Assembly (NCBI RefSeq): GCF_009905615.1
Contig: NZ_JAAAKW010000026.1
Coordinates: 1-55,509, forward strand
Length of the DNA stretch: 55,509 nt
Direction: 5' to 3'
DNA from: Pseudomonas sp. SLFW
GTDB lineage: Bacteria; Pseudomonadota; Gammaproteobacteria; Pseudomonadales; Pseudomonadaceae
Shown: one piece after another, positions 33,138 through 42,297 of the stretch
Position numbering within the stretch: position 1 is the first letter of the stretch
Layout: every line of letters begins with the position of its first letter
Made by a program: the position numbers and the translations under genes
Notes under the pieces: generated by a model
Told to the model about the DNA's origin: nothing
Databases searched by the model: none
The model's input: only the letters and a program-made list of their open reading frames with translations

Positions 33138-35075
33138 ATGTTCAATATCAGCGATTTCCCACACGCCGACGCGACGCGCAAAGCCGCTCAACTCAGTGCC
33201 GATGACTATCAGCGTCTGTACCGGCAATCCATCGAGCAGCCCGACACCTTCTGGGCCGAGCAGGCGAAAAAATTTCTCCACTGGTTCTCGCCGTGGGATC
33301 AGGTCCAGCAGTGCGACATCAAGACCGGCAGCGCGCAGTGGTTCAAAGGCGGCACGCTGAACGTGAGTTACAACTGCATCGACCGTCATCTGGAAAAGCG
33401 CGGCGACCAAGTGGCGATCATTTGGGAAGGCGATAATCCCTCCGAGTCCGCCGAAATCACCTACAAGAAGCTGCACCACAACGTTGCCCGTCTGGCGAAT
33501 GTGCTGAAGCAGCGCGGCGTGAAGAAAGGCGACCGGGTGTGCATCTACATGCCGATGATTCCGGAAGCGGCCTATGCAATGCTGGCCTGCACCCGCATCG
33601 GCGCGATTCATTCGGTGGTGTTCGGCGGCTTTTCCCCTGACGCCCTGCGTGACCGGATTCTCGACGCTGATTGCCACACCATCATCACCGCCGATGAAGG
33701 TGTGCGCGGCGGCAAATACGTGCCGTTGAAACAGAACGTCGACAAAGCCCTGCAAAGCTGCCCGAACGTCAGCACGGTGCTGGTGGTCAAGCGCACCGAA
33801 GGCCAGGTCGAGTGGGTCGAAGGCCGCGACATCTGGTATCACGAAGCGCTTCACGGCATCAGCGACGATTGCCCGCCCGAACCGATGGACGCCGAAGACC
33901 CGCTGTTCATCCTCTACACCTCGGGCAGCACCGGCAAACCAAAGGGGGTGCTGCACACAACCGGCGGTTACCTGCTGCAAGCGGCGATGACCCATCAGCA
34001 TGTCTTCGATTATCGCGAGGGCGAGATTTTCTGGTGCTCCGCCGACGTCGGCTGGGTCACCGGACACACGTACATCGTCTACGGCCCGCTGGCCAACGGT
34101 GCCACCACGCTGATTTTCGAAGGCGTGCCGAATTACCCCGACACCTCGCGCTTCTGGCAGGTGATCGACAAGCACCACGTCAATATCTTCTACACCGCGC
34201 CAACGGCATTGCGAGCACTGATGCGTGAGGGGCCGAAGCCGCTGGAAACGACAAGCCGGGAAAGCCTGCGCATTCTCGGCACGGTCGGTGAGCCCATTAA
34301 CCCGGAAGCGTGGGAATGGTATTTCCATAAAGTAGGAAAAGACCGCTGCCCTATCGTCGATACGTGGTGGCAGACCGAAACCGGCGGCACGATGCTCACC
34401 CCGCTGATCAGCACAACGCCCCTAAAACCGGGCTGCGCCACTCAGCCGATGTTTGGCGTACAGCCCGTGCTGCTCGACGAAAAAGGCAATGAGCTGGAGG
34501 GCGCGACCAGCGGCTTATTGGCGATCAAGGCCAGTTGGCCGGGGCAGATTCGCGGTGTGTATGGCGATCAGCAACGCATGATCGACACCTACTTCAAACC
34601 CTACCCCGGTTATTACTTCACGGGTGACGGCGCGCGTCGGGATCAGGACGGGCATTACTGGATCACCGGGCGGGTGGACGACGTGATCAACGTGTCCGGG
34701 CATCGCATCGGCACGGCGGAGGTCGAGAGCGCGTTGGTATTGCATGACAGCGTGGCCGAGGCAGCGGTGGTGGGTTACCCCCATGACGTGAAAGGCATGG
34801 GTATTTATGCATTCGTGACCACCATGGCCGGGATCGAGCCGGACGAGGCGTTGCAGAAGGAACTGTTGACGCTGGTCAGCAAGGAAATCGGCAGTTTCGC
34901 TAAACCGGAGCTGATTCAGTGGGCCCCGGCCTTGCCGAAAACCCGTTCCGGGAAGATCATGCGGCGCATCCTGCGCAAGATCGCCTGCAACGAAATCGAC
35001 AGTTTGGGGGATATCTCGACCCTCGCGGATTCGAGTGTCGTGGAGGGGTTGATCGAGAAGCGCCTTAACCGATAG
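33138..35075 (+). CDS. acs: Acetyl-CoA synthetase
   Basis: AMP-forming acetate activation to acetyl-CoA. The 645-residue protein has the adenylate-forming core YTSGSTGKPKGVLHTTGGYL (about 264-283), WWQTETGG, and the C-terminal PKTRSGKIMRR with the regulatory acetylation-site lysine near 606. The start at 33138 is fixed by AAGGAG 6 bases upstream. An A-rich stretch abuts this site, suggesting Crc/Hfq control and linking it to crcZ in the same window. P. aeruginosa has acsB in this position. Confidence 0.97.
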   Translation: MFNISDFPHADATRKAAQLSADDYQRLYRQSIEQPDTFWAEQAKKFLHWFSPWDQVQQCDIKTGSAQWFKGGTLNVSYNCIDRHLEKRGDQVAIIWEGDNPSESAEITYKKLHHNVARLANVLKQRGVKKGDRVCIYMPMIPEAAYAMLACTRIGAIHSVVFGGFSPDALRDRILDADCHTIITADEGVRGGKYVPLKQNVDKALQSCPNVSTVLVVKRTEGQVEWVEGRDIWYHEALHGISDDCPPEPMDAEDPLFILYTSGSTGKPKGVLHTTGGYLLQAAMTHQHVFDYREGEIFWCSADVGWVTGHTYIVYGPLANGATTLIFEGVPNYPDTSRFWQVIDKHHVNIFYTAPTALRALMREGPKPLETTSRESLRILGTVGEPINPEAWEWYFHKVGKDRCPIVDTWWQTETGGTMLTPLISTTPLKPGCATQPMFGVQPVLLDEKGNELEGATSGLLAIKASWPGQIRGVYGDQQRMIDTYFKPYPGYYFTGDGARRDQDGHYWITGRVDDVINVSGHRIGTAEVESALVLHDSVAEAAVVGYPHDVKGMGIYAFVTTMAGIEPDEALQKELLTLVSKEIGSFAKPELIQWAPALPKTRSGKIMRRILRKIACNEIDSLGDISTLADSSVVEGLIEKRLNR

Positions 35076-35077
35076 AG

Positions 35078-35210
35078 GTAGGAGCGTGGCTTGTCCCGCG
35101 ATCGGCGGGGAACCCGTCGTAAAACCGCCATACGTGTAGTGTCAGGTGCACTGCTGATCGCAGGCTTTTACTGCCGTTCCGGCAGATCGCGGGACAAGCC
35201 ACGCTCCTAC
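35078..35210. repeat. REPIN-like inverted REP doublet 3 (divergent core)
   Basis: Inverted arms with core GTAGGAGCGTGGCTTGTCCC (35078 onward, complement ending at 35210) flank a 133-base element. It begins 3 bases after the acs stop. The core differs from the GAATTCATTC family elsewhere in the window. Confidence 0.85.
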
Positions 35211-35243
35211 AGTATTGGCATTCCATCTTTCGACTGGACACCC

Positions 35244-36113
35244 ATGGAATTCATCCGCACCCGCATCGAAACCCAGGTCATGAGCATGACCGGCCTGGCC
35301 CTTGGCCAACTGGACATGGAGAACCCCAAGGGCGATCCGGGTCTGTTCGGGCCGCAGGCGGTGTGCTGGCAGGTGCACGGCGATTTCCCGAGCATGATGA
35401 TCGGCGGCATTTGCGCATTGATGCTGCAAATGCTCCATCCTCGCGTGCTGGCTGGGGTGTGGGATCACTCCAACTTTCGTGAAGACCTGCTCGGGCGGCT
35501 GCGGCGAACCGGGCAATTCATCTCCGGCACCACGTTCGGTTCGACCCACGACGCCAATTGGCTGATCGACAAGGTGCTGAGCATCCATTCGCAGATCAGC
35601 GGGATCGCCCCGGACGGCACCCCGTACAAGGCCGATGACCCGGCGCTGCTAACGTGGGTGCACGTGGCCGAAGTGAGCAGTTTCATGGCTGCACATTTGC
35701 GATACCTCAATCCGGACCTGCCCCTCGACGCTCAGGACTGCTATTACGCCGAAACCGCGCTCGTCGCGGAGCGTCTGGGTGCGCGCGACATTCCGCGTTC
35801 GGCCGCTGAAATCGACGCTTACCTGCATCGGATGCGCCCGCAGCTGGTGTGTGATGACCGGGCGCGTGAGGTGTTCAGCGTCCTGCAGAATGCCCCGGCA
35901 CCCAGCCGCATGGCCAAGCCAATGGGGCGTCTGATGATGCAGGCCGGGGTTGAATTGATGCCGGAATGGGCGAGCGGGATGTTCGATATCCGGATGGGGA
36001 ATTTCAAACGCCAAATGATCCGCGCGGGGGTTAACCGGACCGCACCGATCTTGAGATGGGCCGTGCGCAATGCGTCGGTGCATCGGGCGCGGCGCAGGAT
36101 GGGAGTTCTCTGA
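35244..36113 (+). CDS. DUF2236 (MpaB-like oxygenase family) protein
   Basis: A 289-residue protein of the DUF2236 family, related to latex-clearing protein and MpaB heme oxygenase-like proteins. Seen are MMIGGICALMLQMLHPRVLAG near 50-70, an early conserved region with a His, and TWVHVAEVSSFM near 138. Start at 35244 (MEFIRTRIET); the frame is open upstream through the REP element and is not used. Substrate and cofactor are not shown by the sequence. Confidence 0.85.
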   Translation: MEFIRTRIETQVMSMTGLALGQLDMENPKGDPGLFGPQAVCWQVHGDFPSMMIGGICALMLQMLHPRVLAGVWDHSNFREDLLGRLRRTGQFISGTTFGSTHDANWLIDKVLSIHSQISGIAPDGTPYKADDPALLTWVHVAEVSSFMAAHLRYLNPDLPLDAQDCYYAETALVAERLGARDIPRSAAEIDAYLHRMRPQLVCDDRAREVFSVLQNAPAPSRMAKPMGRLMMQAGVELMPEWASGMFDIRMGNFKRQMIRAGVNRTAPILRWAVRNASVHRARRRMGVL

Positions 36114-36134
36114 GACCGGCATCACCCTATCCTC

Positions 36135-36265
36135 CTGTAGGAGTGAGCGTGCTCACGAAAGGGCACGTACATTCAAAACATTTCAATGTCCTGACGTCAG
36201 CATTCGCGAGCAAGCTCACTCCTACAGTTGATCGTATCCCCTGTAGGAGTGAGCTTGCTCGCGAG
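36135..36265. repeat. REP triplet (inverted pair plus extra copy)
   Basis: Core CTGTAGGAGTGAGCTTGCTC in three copies: 36135-36158 (direct, variant with CGTGCTCACG), the inverted copy ending at 36227, and a further direct copy at 36241-36265. The first two form a REPIN-like doublet; the third is solitary. It lies between the DUF2236 and thiolase genes. Confidence 0.85.
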
Positions 36266-36455
36266 GGCCGGCACTACCAATACAGGGCTCGCGGGAAGGA
36301 ACAATCTTGAACAGTCAGCGCAATCAAGAAAACGCTTAAATTACCACCGTCATTCATGCCACCATGTGCCCCTTTGATTTCCCGGCCACGGGCCTCCCTT
36401 TTCAGCTTTGTCTCCAGGCCCGGGCGTTACACCCACAACCGTGAGGATTCGTACC
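36266..36455 (+). other. Upstream region of the thiolase gene
   Basis: Together with the REP triplet this makes a 342-base gap. The part after the repeats has an A/T-rich patch (36312-36345) that may include a promoter. I see no operator I can name. Confidence 0.3.
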
Positions 36456-37634
36456 ATGCAAGACGTCGTAATCGTTGCAGCCACCCGCACCGCGGTCGGC
36501 AGTTTTCAGGGTTCGTTGGCGAATGTGTCGGCTGTTGATCTGGGCGCAGCGGTGATCCGTCAGTTGCTGGCGCAGACCGGTCTGGACCCGGCGCAGGTCG
36601 ATGAGGTGATCATGGGGCAAGTCCTTACCGCAGGTGCCGGTCAGAACCCAGCGCGTCAAGCATCGATCAAAGCGGGGCTGCCGTTCGCGGTGCCCGCGAT
36701 GACGCTGAACAAGGTCTGCGGTTCGGGCCTCAAGGCCCTGCACTTGGGCACTCAGGCAATCCGTTGCGGCGACGCTGACGTGATCATTGCGGGCGGTCAG
36801 GAAAGCATGAGCTTGGCCAACTATGTGATGCCGGGTGCGCGTACCGGCCTGCGCATGGGCCACGCGACTATGGTCGACACCATGATCAGCGACGGCCTGT
36901 GGGATGCGTTCAACGATTACCACATGGGCATCACCGCCGAGAACCTGTCGGAAAAGTACGGCATCAGCCGTGAGGCGCAAGACGCCTTCGCCGCTGCCTC
37001 GCAACAGAAAGCCGCTGCGGCCATCGAAGCCGGGCGTTTCGTCGATGAAATCACCCCGATCCTGATCCCTCAGCGCAAAGGCGACCCGATCTCCTTCGCC
37101 ACCGACGAACAACCCCGTGCAGGCACCACCGCCGAATCCCTGGGCAAACTCAAGCCGGCCTTCAAGAAAGACGGCACCGTGACCGCCGGTAACGCCTCGT
37201 CGCTGAATGATGGCGCCGCTGCGGTCATCCTGATGAGCGCGAAGAAGGCTGAAGAACTGGGCTTGCCGGTGCTGGCGCGCATTGCCGCTTACGCGAACGC
37301 GGGTGTTGACCCGGCGATCATGGGCATCGGCCCGGTCAGCGCCACCCGTCGTTGCCTGGACAAAGCGGGCTGGTCGCTGGATGAGCTGGACCTGATCGAA
37401 GCCAACGAAGCGTTTGCCGCGCAATCGCTGTCGGTGGGCAAAGAGCTGGGTTGGGACATGGAGAAGGTCAACGTCAACGGTGGCGCCATTGCCATCGGCC
37501 ACCCGATCGGTGCGTCGGGCTGCCGCGTGCTGGTGACCCTGCTGCATGAAATGATCAAACGCGATGCCAAGAAGGGTCTGGCGACCCTGTGCATCGGTGG
37601 GGGTCAGGGCGTGGCGTTGGCACTGGCGCGGTAA
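36456..37634 (+). CDS. Acetyl-CoA C-acetyltransferase (thiolase)
   Basis: Condenses or cleaves acetoacetyl-CoA. The 392-residue thiolase has the nucleophilic Cys88 (LNKVCGSGLKAL), His near 348 (GGAIAIGHPIGASG) and the acid/base Cys near 378 (LCIGGGQG), all intact. The start at 36456 has GAGGA upstream. No beta-oxidation or polyhydroxyalkanoate genes adjoin it, so pathway assignment (AtoB- or PhaA-type) stays open. Confidence 0.93.
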   Translation: MQDVVIVAATRTAVGSFQGSLANVSAVDLGAAVIRQLLAQTGLDPAQVDEVIMGQVLTAGAGQNPARQASIKAGLPFAVPAMTLNKVCGSGLKALHLGTQAIRCGDADVIIAGGQESMSLANYVMPGARTGLRMGHATMVDTMISDGLWDAFNDYHMGITAENLSEKYGISREAQDAFAAASQQKAAAAIEAGRFVDEITPILIPQRKGDPISFATDEQPRAGTTAESLGKLKPAFKKDGTVTAGNASSLNDGAAAVILMSAKKAEELGLPVLARIAAYANAGVDPAIMGIGPVSATRRCLDKAGWSLDELDLIEANEAFAAQSLSVGKELGWDMEKVNVNGGAIAIGHPIGASGCRVLVTLLHEMIKRDAKKGLATLCIGGGQGVALALAR

Positions 37635-37657
37635 TTTCACCCACACCGCAACTCCCC

Positions 37658-37748
37658 CTGTGGGAGCGAATTCATTCGCGAAAAATGGTTCAACCGACGC
37701 ACATGTGTTGGTTGAACCAATGCCTCGCGAATGAATTCGCTCCCACAG
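37658..37748. repeat. REPIN-like inverted REP doublet 4
   Basis: The common core (TGGGAGCGAATTCATTCGCG) in inverted orientation. Its centre also contains GGTTCAACC/GGTTGAACC, extending the hairpin. It lies between the convergent thiolase and mgtA genes, where it may act as a bidirectional 3' end barrier. Confidence 0.9.
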
Positions 37749-37782
37749 TCGTTTTCAGCCCGCCGTAGGCATCGGCTTTACC

Positions 37783-40494
37783 TCACTGCCACCCAAACTT
37801 GCGCACGTAGAACCCCTTCACCGCCTGAGTCAGCCCCACGTACGCCAGTAGAATCACCGGCAGGATGACGAAGTACAGCGGTGGCAGCGCCTGCAGTTTG
37901 AAGTAATGCGCCAGCGGCCCCATCGGCAGGAACACGCCCACCGCCATGATCACCCCGGTCATCACCATCAACGGCATGGCCGCGCGGCTCTGCAGGAACG
38001 GGATTTTCGGGGTGCGGATCATGTGCACGATCAGCGTCTGAGTCAGCAGCCCCACCACAAACCAGCCTGACTGGAACAGGGTTTGATGTTCAGGCGTGTT
38101 GGCGCCGAACACGTACCACATCACCGCAAAGGTGGTGATGTCGAAGATCGAGCTGATCGGCCCGAAGAACACCATGAAACGCCCCACGTCCGCAGGCTGC
38201 CAGCGTTGCGGTTTTTTCAGCAGTTCCTCGTCGACGTTATCGAACGGAATGGCAATCTGCGAAATGTCGTACAGCAGGTTCTGCACCAGCAGGTGCATCG
38301 GCAGCATCGGCAGGAACGGAATGAACGCACTGGCCACCAGCACCGAGAACACGTTGCCGAAGTTCGAACTGGCCGTCATTTTGATGTACTTGAGCATGTT
38401 GGCGAAGGTACGACGCCCTTCCAGCACGCCCTCCTCCAGCACCATCAGGCTTTTTTCCAGCAGGATGATGTCGGCCGCTTCCTTGGCGATGTCCACCGCG
38501 CTGTCCACCGAAATGCCGATGTCAGCAGTGCGCAGTGCTGGCGCGTCGTTGATGCCATCGCCCATAAAACCCACCACGTGGCCGTTGGCCTTGAGCAGCC
38601 GCACGATGCGTTCCTTGTGAGAAGGCGTCAGTTTGGCGAACACGTTGGTGGTTTCCACGGCGACCGCGAGTTCAGCATCGCTCATGCGCTCAACGTCGCC
38701 GCCCAGCAACAGGCCCTGGCGTTCCAGCCCCACTTCACGGCAGATCTTCGCGGTCACGCGCTCGTTGTCGCCGGTCAGCACCTTTACCGCCACGCCGTGT
38801 TCAGCCAACGCCTTCAGTGCAGGCGCGGTGCTTTCTTTGGGTGGATCAAGGAAGGCCACGTAACCGATCAGGGTCAGGTCGCTTTCATCGGCCAGCCCAT
38901 AAGTGTCACGCCCCGCGTCCATTGCACGCGCAGCCACAGCCACGACGCGCAGGCCTTCTTCGTTGAATTCCGCCGTGACTTGCAGGATGCGCTCCAGCAG
39001 TTCCGGGGTCAGCGCTTCATCCGCATCGCCATGACGCACGCGGTTGCACACGCCCAGCACTTCTTCCAGCGCGCCTTTGCAGATCAGCAGATGCGGCTGG
39101 CCTTGCTCCTGCACCACCACCGACATGCGCCGACGGTTGAAGTCGAACGGCACTTCGTCGACCTTGCTGAACGCCGTGCCGACTTGCAGTTCGCGGTGGA
39201 TTTCCACGTGTTCCAGCACCGCGACGTCCAGCAGGTTTTTCAGGCCGGTCTGGTAGTAGCTGTTCAGGTACGCCATTTCCAGCACGTCGTCGGACTCATC
39301 CCCCCACACGTCCACATGGCGGGCGAGGAAGATTTTGTCTTGGGTCAGCGTCCCGGTTTTGTCGGTGCACAGCACGTCCATGGCGCCGAAGTTCTGAATC
39401 GCGTCCAGACGTTTGACGATGACTTTCTTGCGCGACAGGAACACCGCGCCTTTGGCAAGCGTCGAGGTGACGATCATCGGCAGCATTTCCGGGGTCAGGC
39501 CCACGGCGATGGACAGCGCGAACAGCAGCGCTTCCATCCAGTCGCCCTTGGTGAAGCCGTTGATGAACAGCACCAACGGGGCCATGACGAACATGAAACG
39601 GATCAGCAGCCAGCTGACCTTGTTGACCCCGGCCTGGAACGAAGTGGGTGCGCGGTCGGTGGCGCTGACCCGCTGAGCCAGGGCGCCGAAATAGGTGTGG
39701 TTGCCGGTCGCTAGAATCACCCCGGTCGCAGCACCGGACACCACGTTGGTGCCCATGAACAGGATGTTTTCCAGGTCCAGCGGATTGCCGGTATCGACTT
39801 CCTGACGGCGGGCGAATTTCTCCACCGGCATAGACTCCCCGGTCATCGCGGCCTGACTGACGAACAGGTCCTTGGCGCTCAGCACGCGGCAGTCGGCGGG
39901 GATCATATCGCCAGCCGAGAGCACGATCAGATCACCCGGCACCAGTTGCTTAATCGGCAGCTCGATGCGCTGCGACTTGGTTTCCTGACGACGCAGCACG
40001 GTCGCGGTGTTGCTGACCATCGCCTTGAGGGCATCGGCGGCCTGATTGGAGCGGGTTTCCTGCCAGAAGCGCAGCAGGGTCGAGAGCACCACCATCGAGA
40101 AAATCACGGTGGCGGCTTTCATGTCCTCGGTCAGCCATGAGATGAAGGCCAGCAGGGTCAACAGCAGGTTGAACGGATTTTTGTAGCAGTGCCACAGATG
40201 TACCCACCAAGGCAGCGGCTGCTCGTGCTCGACTTCGTTGAGGCCATGTTGCTGGCGCAAGGCCAGGGCTTCGTCTTCGCTCAGGCCTTCGTGGTGGGTG
40301 TGCAGGCGTGCGAGCAATTCAGGCACGTCGCTGCTGGCACCCCGGGTGAGGGTTTGCGCCAGAGTGGGCGGGACTTCGCGGCTGACGGTGGCGTCGGTGA
40401 GGCTGTCGAGCATCGCCAGCCGACGGAAGTGCCGGGCGAAGTGGCGAGTGCGCAGGAAGCCTGCGAAGAACTCTTTCAGGGTGTTGAATTTCAT
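37783..40494 (-). CDS. mgtA: Magnesium-transporting P-type ATPase MgtA
   Basis: Inner-membrane P3B-type ATPase importing Mg2+. The 903-residue protein has the phosphorylated aspartate in CTDKTGTLTQD, the TGES actuator motif (AMTGESMPVEK) and the hinge FMGDGINDAPALRTADIG. About ten membrane helices are predicted, plus an N-terminal extension typical of MgtA. The ATG at 40494 has AGGGGA 7 bases upstream. The long upstream leader with competing hairpins suggests control by RNA structure, as for mgtA in enterobacteria. There is no adjacent phoPQ. Confidence 0.96.
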   Translation of the reverse strand: MKFNTLKEFFAGFLRTRHFARHFRRLAMLDSLTDATVSREVPPTLAQTLTRGASSDVPELLARLHTHHEGLSEDEALALRQQHGLNEVEHEQPLPWWVHLWHCYKNPFNLLLTLLAFISWLTEDMKAATVIFSMVVLSTLLRFWQETRSNQAADALKAMVSNTATVLRRQETKSQRIELPIKQLVPGDLIVLSAGDMIPADCRVLSAKDLFVSQAAMTGESMPVEKFARRQEVDTGNPLDLENILFMGTNVVSGAATGVILATGNHTYFGALAQRVSATDRAPTSFQAGVNKVSWLLIRFMFVMAPLVLFINGFTKGDWMEALLFALSIAVGLTPEMLPMIVTSTLAKGAVFLSRKKVIVKRLDAIQNFGAMDVLCTDKTGTLTQDKIFLARHVDVWGDESDDVLEMAYLNSYYQTGLKNLLDVAVLEHVEIHRELQVGTAFSKVDEVPFDFNRRRMSVVVQEQGQPHLLICKGALEEVLGVCNRVRHGDADEALTPELLERILQVTAEFNEEGLRVVAVAARAMDAGRDTYGLADESDLTLIGYVAFLDPPKESTAPALKALAEHGVAVKVLTGDNERVTAKICREVGLERQGLLLGGDVERMSDAELAVAVETTNVFAKLTPSHKERIVRLLKANGHVVGFMGDGINDAPALRTADIGISVDSAVDIAKEAADIILLEKSLMVLEEGVLEGRRTFANMLKYIKMTASSNFGNVFSVLVASAFIPFLPMLPMHLLVQNLLYDISQIAIPFDNVDEELLKKPQRWQPADVGRFMVFFGPISSIFDITTFAVMWYVFGANTPEHQTLFQSGWFVVGLLTQTLIVHMIRTPKIPFLQSRAAMPLMVMTGVIMAVGVFLPMGPLAHYFKLQALPPLYFVILPVILLAYVGLTQAVKGFYVRKFGWQ

Positions 40495-40830
40495 GGCCGT
40501 GTCCCCTGGACTGAAGGGCTACTACTCATGGAGATTCAGGGGGCACAGCCGAGCGCACTGCGCGTCGTTCAGGTGTGAACGGCGCACAACGATAAGCCCG
40601 CGCGACCGATAAACGGCGCGCGGTGCCTGGGCGTCAGGGAAGGACAGGAAAAAGAATCGCCTGCCGTTTCTCGCGTTTATCAGCGAGATAACGGCAGTGA
40701 AAAGACTGCGCGTTATCTTGCCGAGGATTGGCCGGTCGTCAGAACCGGCTGACGTCTGTCACTCGAACAAGTACCCACTGTGGGTCTCCGCATCTGTTGA
40801 AAACGGGCGAAGAATACGCCCGGCTTTTAT
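40495..40830 (-). promoter_or_regulatory. Structured mgtA leader with mutually exclusive hairpins
   Basis: Three pairings are visible. Hairpin A has arms at 40661-40674 and 40683-40697. Hairpin B (40683-40721) has an 11-bp outer stem and an inner CAGT/ACTG; it uses the same bases 40683-40697 as A, so only one can form. The loop of A (40674-40681) is also complementary to 40608-40615. A further hairpin, CGGGCG/CGCCCG at 40804-40822, is followed by TTTT in the minus direction. A 12-codon frame (40529-40491, with two prolines) overlaps the mgtA ATG. The regulatory role is inferred. Confidence 0.55.
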
Positions 40831-41167
40831 GAGAGTAAACCGCCATCACGGGACCTGCAGAGACTATTGCGCGGGGATTCAGGGAAGGTTCAGGAAGGGC
40901 GTTTCCTACAGGTGACGCGACCGTCTTGCGACTCGTCCCGGGGAAATGAACGACGCCTCAGCACGGACGCCGCCGATCCCTGTGGGAGCGAATTCATTCG
41001 CAAGACGTCAGTAAGGTCGACACATCGCTGTCGCCTGACCTATCTTTCGCGAATGAATTCGCTCCCACAGGGTTCCGTGTCGCCTCACTGGCAAGCGCCA
41101 GCTGCAACACTGCCGTTGGCCGAACTGTTAAACTCGCGCGCCTTATTCCTGCCCCAAGGCGCCGAGC
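40831..41167. other. Intergenic region with REPIN, upstream of methyltransferase
   Basis: Remainder of the 673-base gap between mgtA and the methyltransferase gene. Apart from the REPIN at 40978-41072 I see no gene. Promoters for both divergent genes must lie here, but none could be assigned. Confidence 0.4.
40978..41072. repeat. REPIN-like inverted REP doublet 5
   Basis: Common core in inverted orientation with the outer CCCTGTGGG/CCCACAGGG also paired. The left arm has CGCAAG where the others have CGCGAA, a degenerated end. Confidence 0.9.
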
Positions 41168-42184
41168 ATGTCTTCCTTGAATCAGGCGCTCAGCGTCGCC
41201 CTCGACAACCGTCAAGCCCTGCTCGCCGAGCTGCATTCTGAAGGCACCGACTGCTATCGCCTGTTCCATGGCAGCCAGGAAGGCGCGTGCGGACTGACCA
41301 TCGACCGCTACGGCCCGCAGTTGCTGGTGCAGAGTTTTCACACCAGCCTGGACCGCGACACCTTGCTGGCGGCCCACGTCACGATCAATGCCCGTTTGGA
41401 TCTGGACTTGATGCTGGTCTACAACGACCGCTCCCACGGCAACTCGCGGATTGATCGCACAGACGCTGTCTATAAAGCCGACGACGCCGCGCTGAACGAT
41501 CTGGTCGGCCACGAATGGGGGCTGAACTATCGAGTGCGTGGCCGTCATGCCGGTCAGGACCCTCTGCTGTTTCTCGACCTGCGCAACACCCGCGGCTGGG
41601 TCAAGGCTCATGCCAAGGGTAAAAGCGTGCTGAACCTGTTCGCTTACACCTGCGGCGTCGGCTTGAGCGCAGCAGCGGGCGGCGCGCGGGAGGTCTGCAA
41701 TCTGGACTTCGCCGAAGGCAACCTCGCCGTCGGTCGTGAGAACGGCCAGTTGAACCCGCAATTGCCGGAGATGCAGTTCATCCAGTCCGACTATTTCCCG
41801 GCCATTCGCCAACTGGCGGGCCTGCCGATTGCCTCCCGTCGTGGCCAGAAACTCCCCAGCTATGTGCGCCTGGATCAACGTCAGTTTGACCTCGTATTGC
41901 TCGATCCGCCTGCGTGGGCGAAGAGCGCCTTCGGTACCGTCGACTTGCTGCGCGACTACCAAAGCCTGCTCAAGCCCGCGCTGCTGGCGACCGCCGAAAA
42001 CGGTGTGCTGATCTGCTGCAACAATCTGGCAAAGGTCAGCATGGAAGAATGGCGCGAACAGGTGCTGCGCTGCGCCAACAAGCTCGGTCGGCCTGTTCGC
42101 GACTGGCAGGTGATGACGCCCGGCGTCGATTTTCCGTCGATGGATCAGCAGCCCCCACTCAAGACCTTGATCTTGCAGCTTTGA
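41168..42184 (+). CDS. Class I SAM-dependent RNA methyltransferase (RlmI-like)
   Basis: 338-residue Rossmann-fold methyltransferase of the COG1092/RlmI type. It has motif I VLNLFAYTCGVGLSAAAGGA (about 158-177), an acidic residue in CNLDFAEGN, and motif IV DLVLLDPPAWAKSAFG, which is typical of 23S rRNA m5C methyltransferases. The N-terminus is shorter than RlmI and no PUA domain is obvious, so the target base is not certain. It has a homologue in this position in other pseudomonads. Confidence 0.85.
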   Translation: MSSLNQALSVALDNRQALLAELHSEGTDCYRLFHGSQEGACGLTIDRYGPQLLVQSFHTSLDRDTLLAAHVTINARLDLDLMLVYNDRSHGNSRIDRTDAVYKADDAALNDLVGHEWGLNYRVRGRHAGQDPLLFLDLRNTRGWVKAHAKGKSVLNLFAYTCGVGLSAAAGGAREVCNLDFAEGNLAVGRENGQLNPQLPEMQFIQSDYFPAIRQLAGLPIASRRGQKLPSYVRLDQRQFDLVLLDPPAWAKSAFGTVDLLRDYQSLLKPALLATAENGVLICCNNLAKVSMEEWREQVLRCANKLGRPVRDWQVMTPGVDFPSMDQQPPLKTLILQL

Positions 42185-42297
42185 TCTCCCACCCGCTGTA
42201 GGGAAATTTCCCACAAGGAATGCAGAGCCGCGACTTCGGAACCAGATTGGCGTGCCATACTCAAAGGCACCTCAGACCGAGAGAGTTGGCGACCTAC

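Noticed and set aside
36056..36310. 84-codon frame across the REP triplet
   Set aside because: The reading frame is made mostly of repeat sequence and begins inside the end of the DUF2236 gene.
37658..37748. Possible CRISPR or attachment-site reading of the inverted repeats
   Set aside because: The repeats are inverted pairs with unrelated centres and occur singly between genes, with no spacer array, cas gene or integrase. They fit REP/REPIN elements.
38083..39714. 543-codon open frame opposite mgtA
   Set aside because: Antisense to the P-type ATPase core, with His/Gln/Arg-rich composition. It is a reverse-frame artefact.
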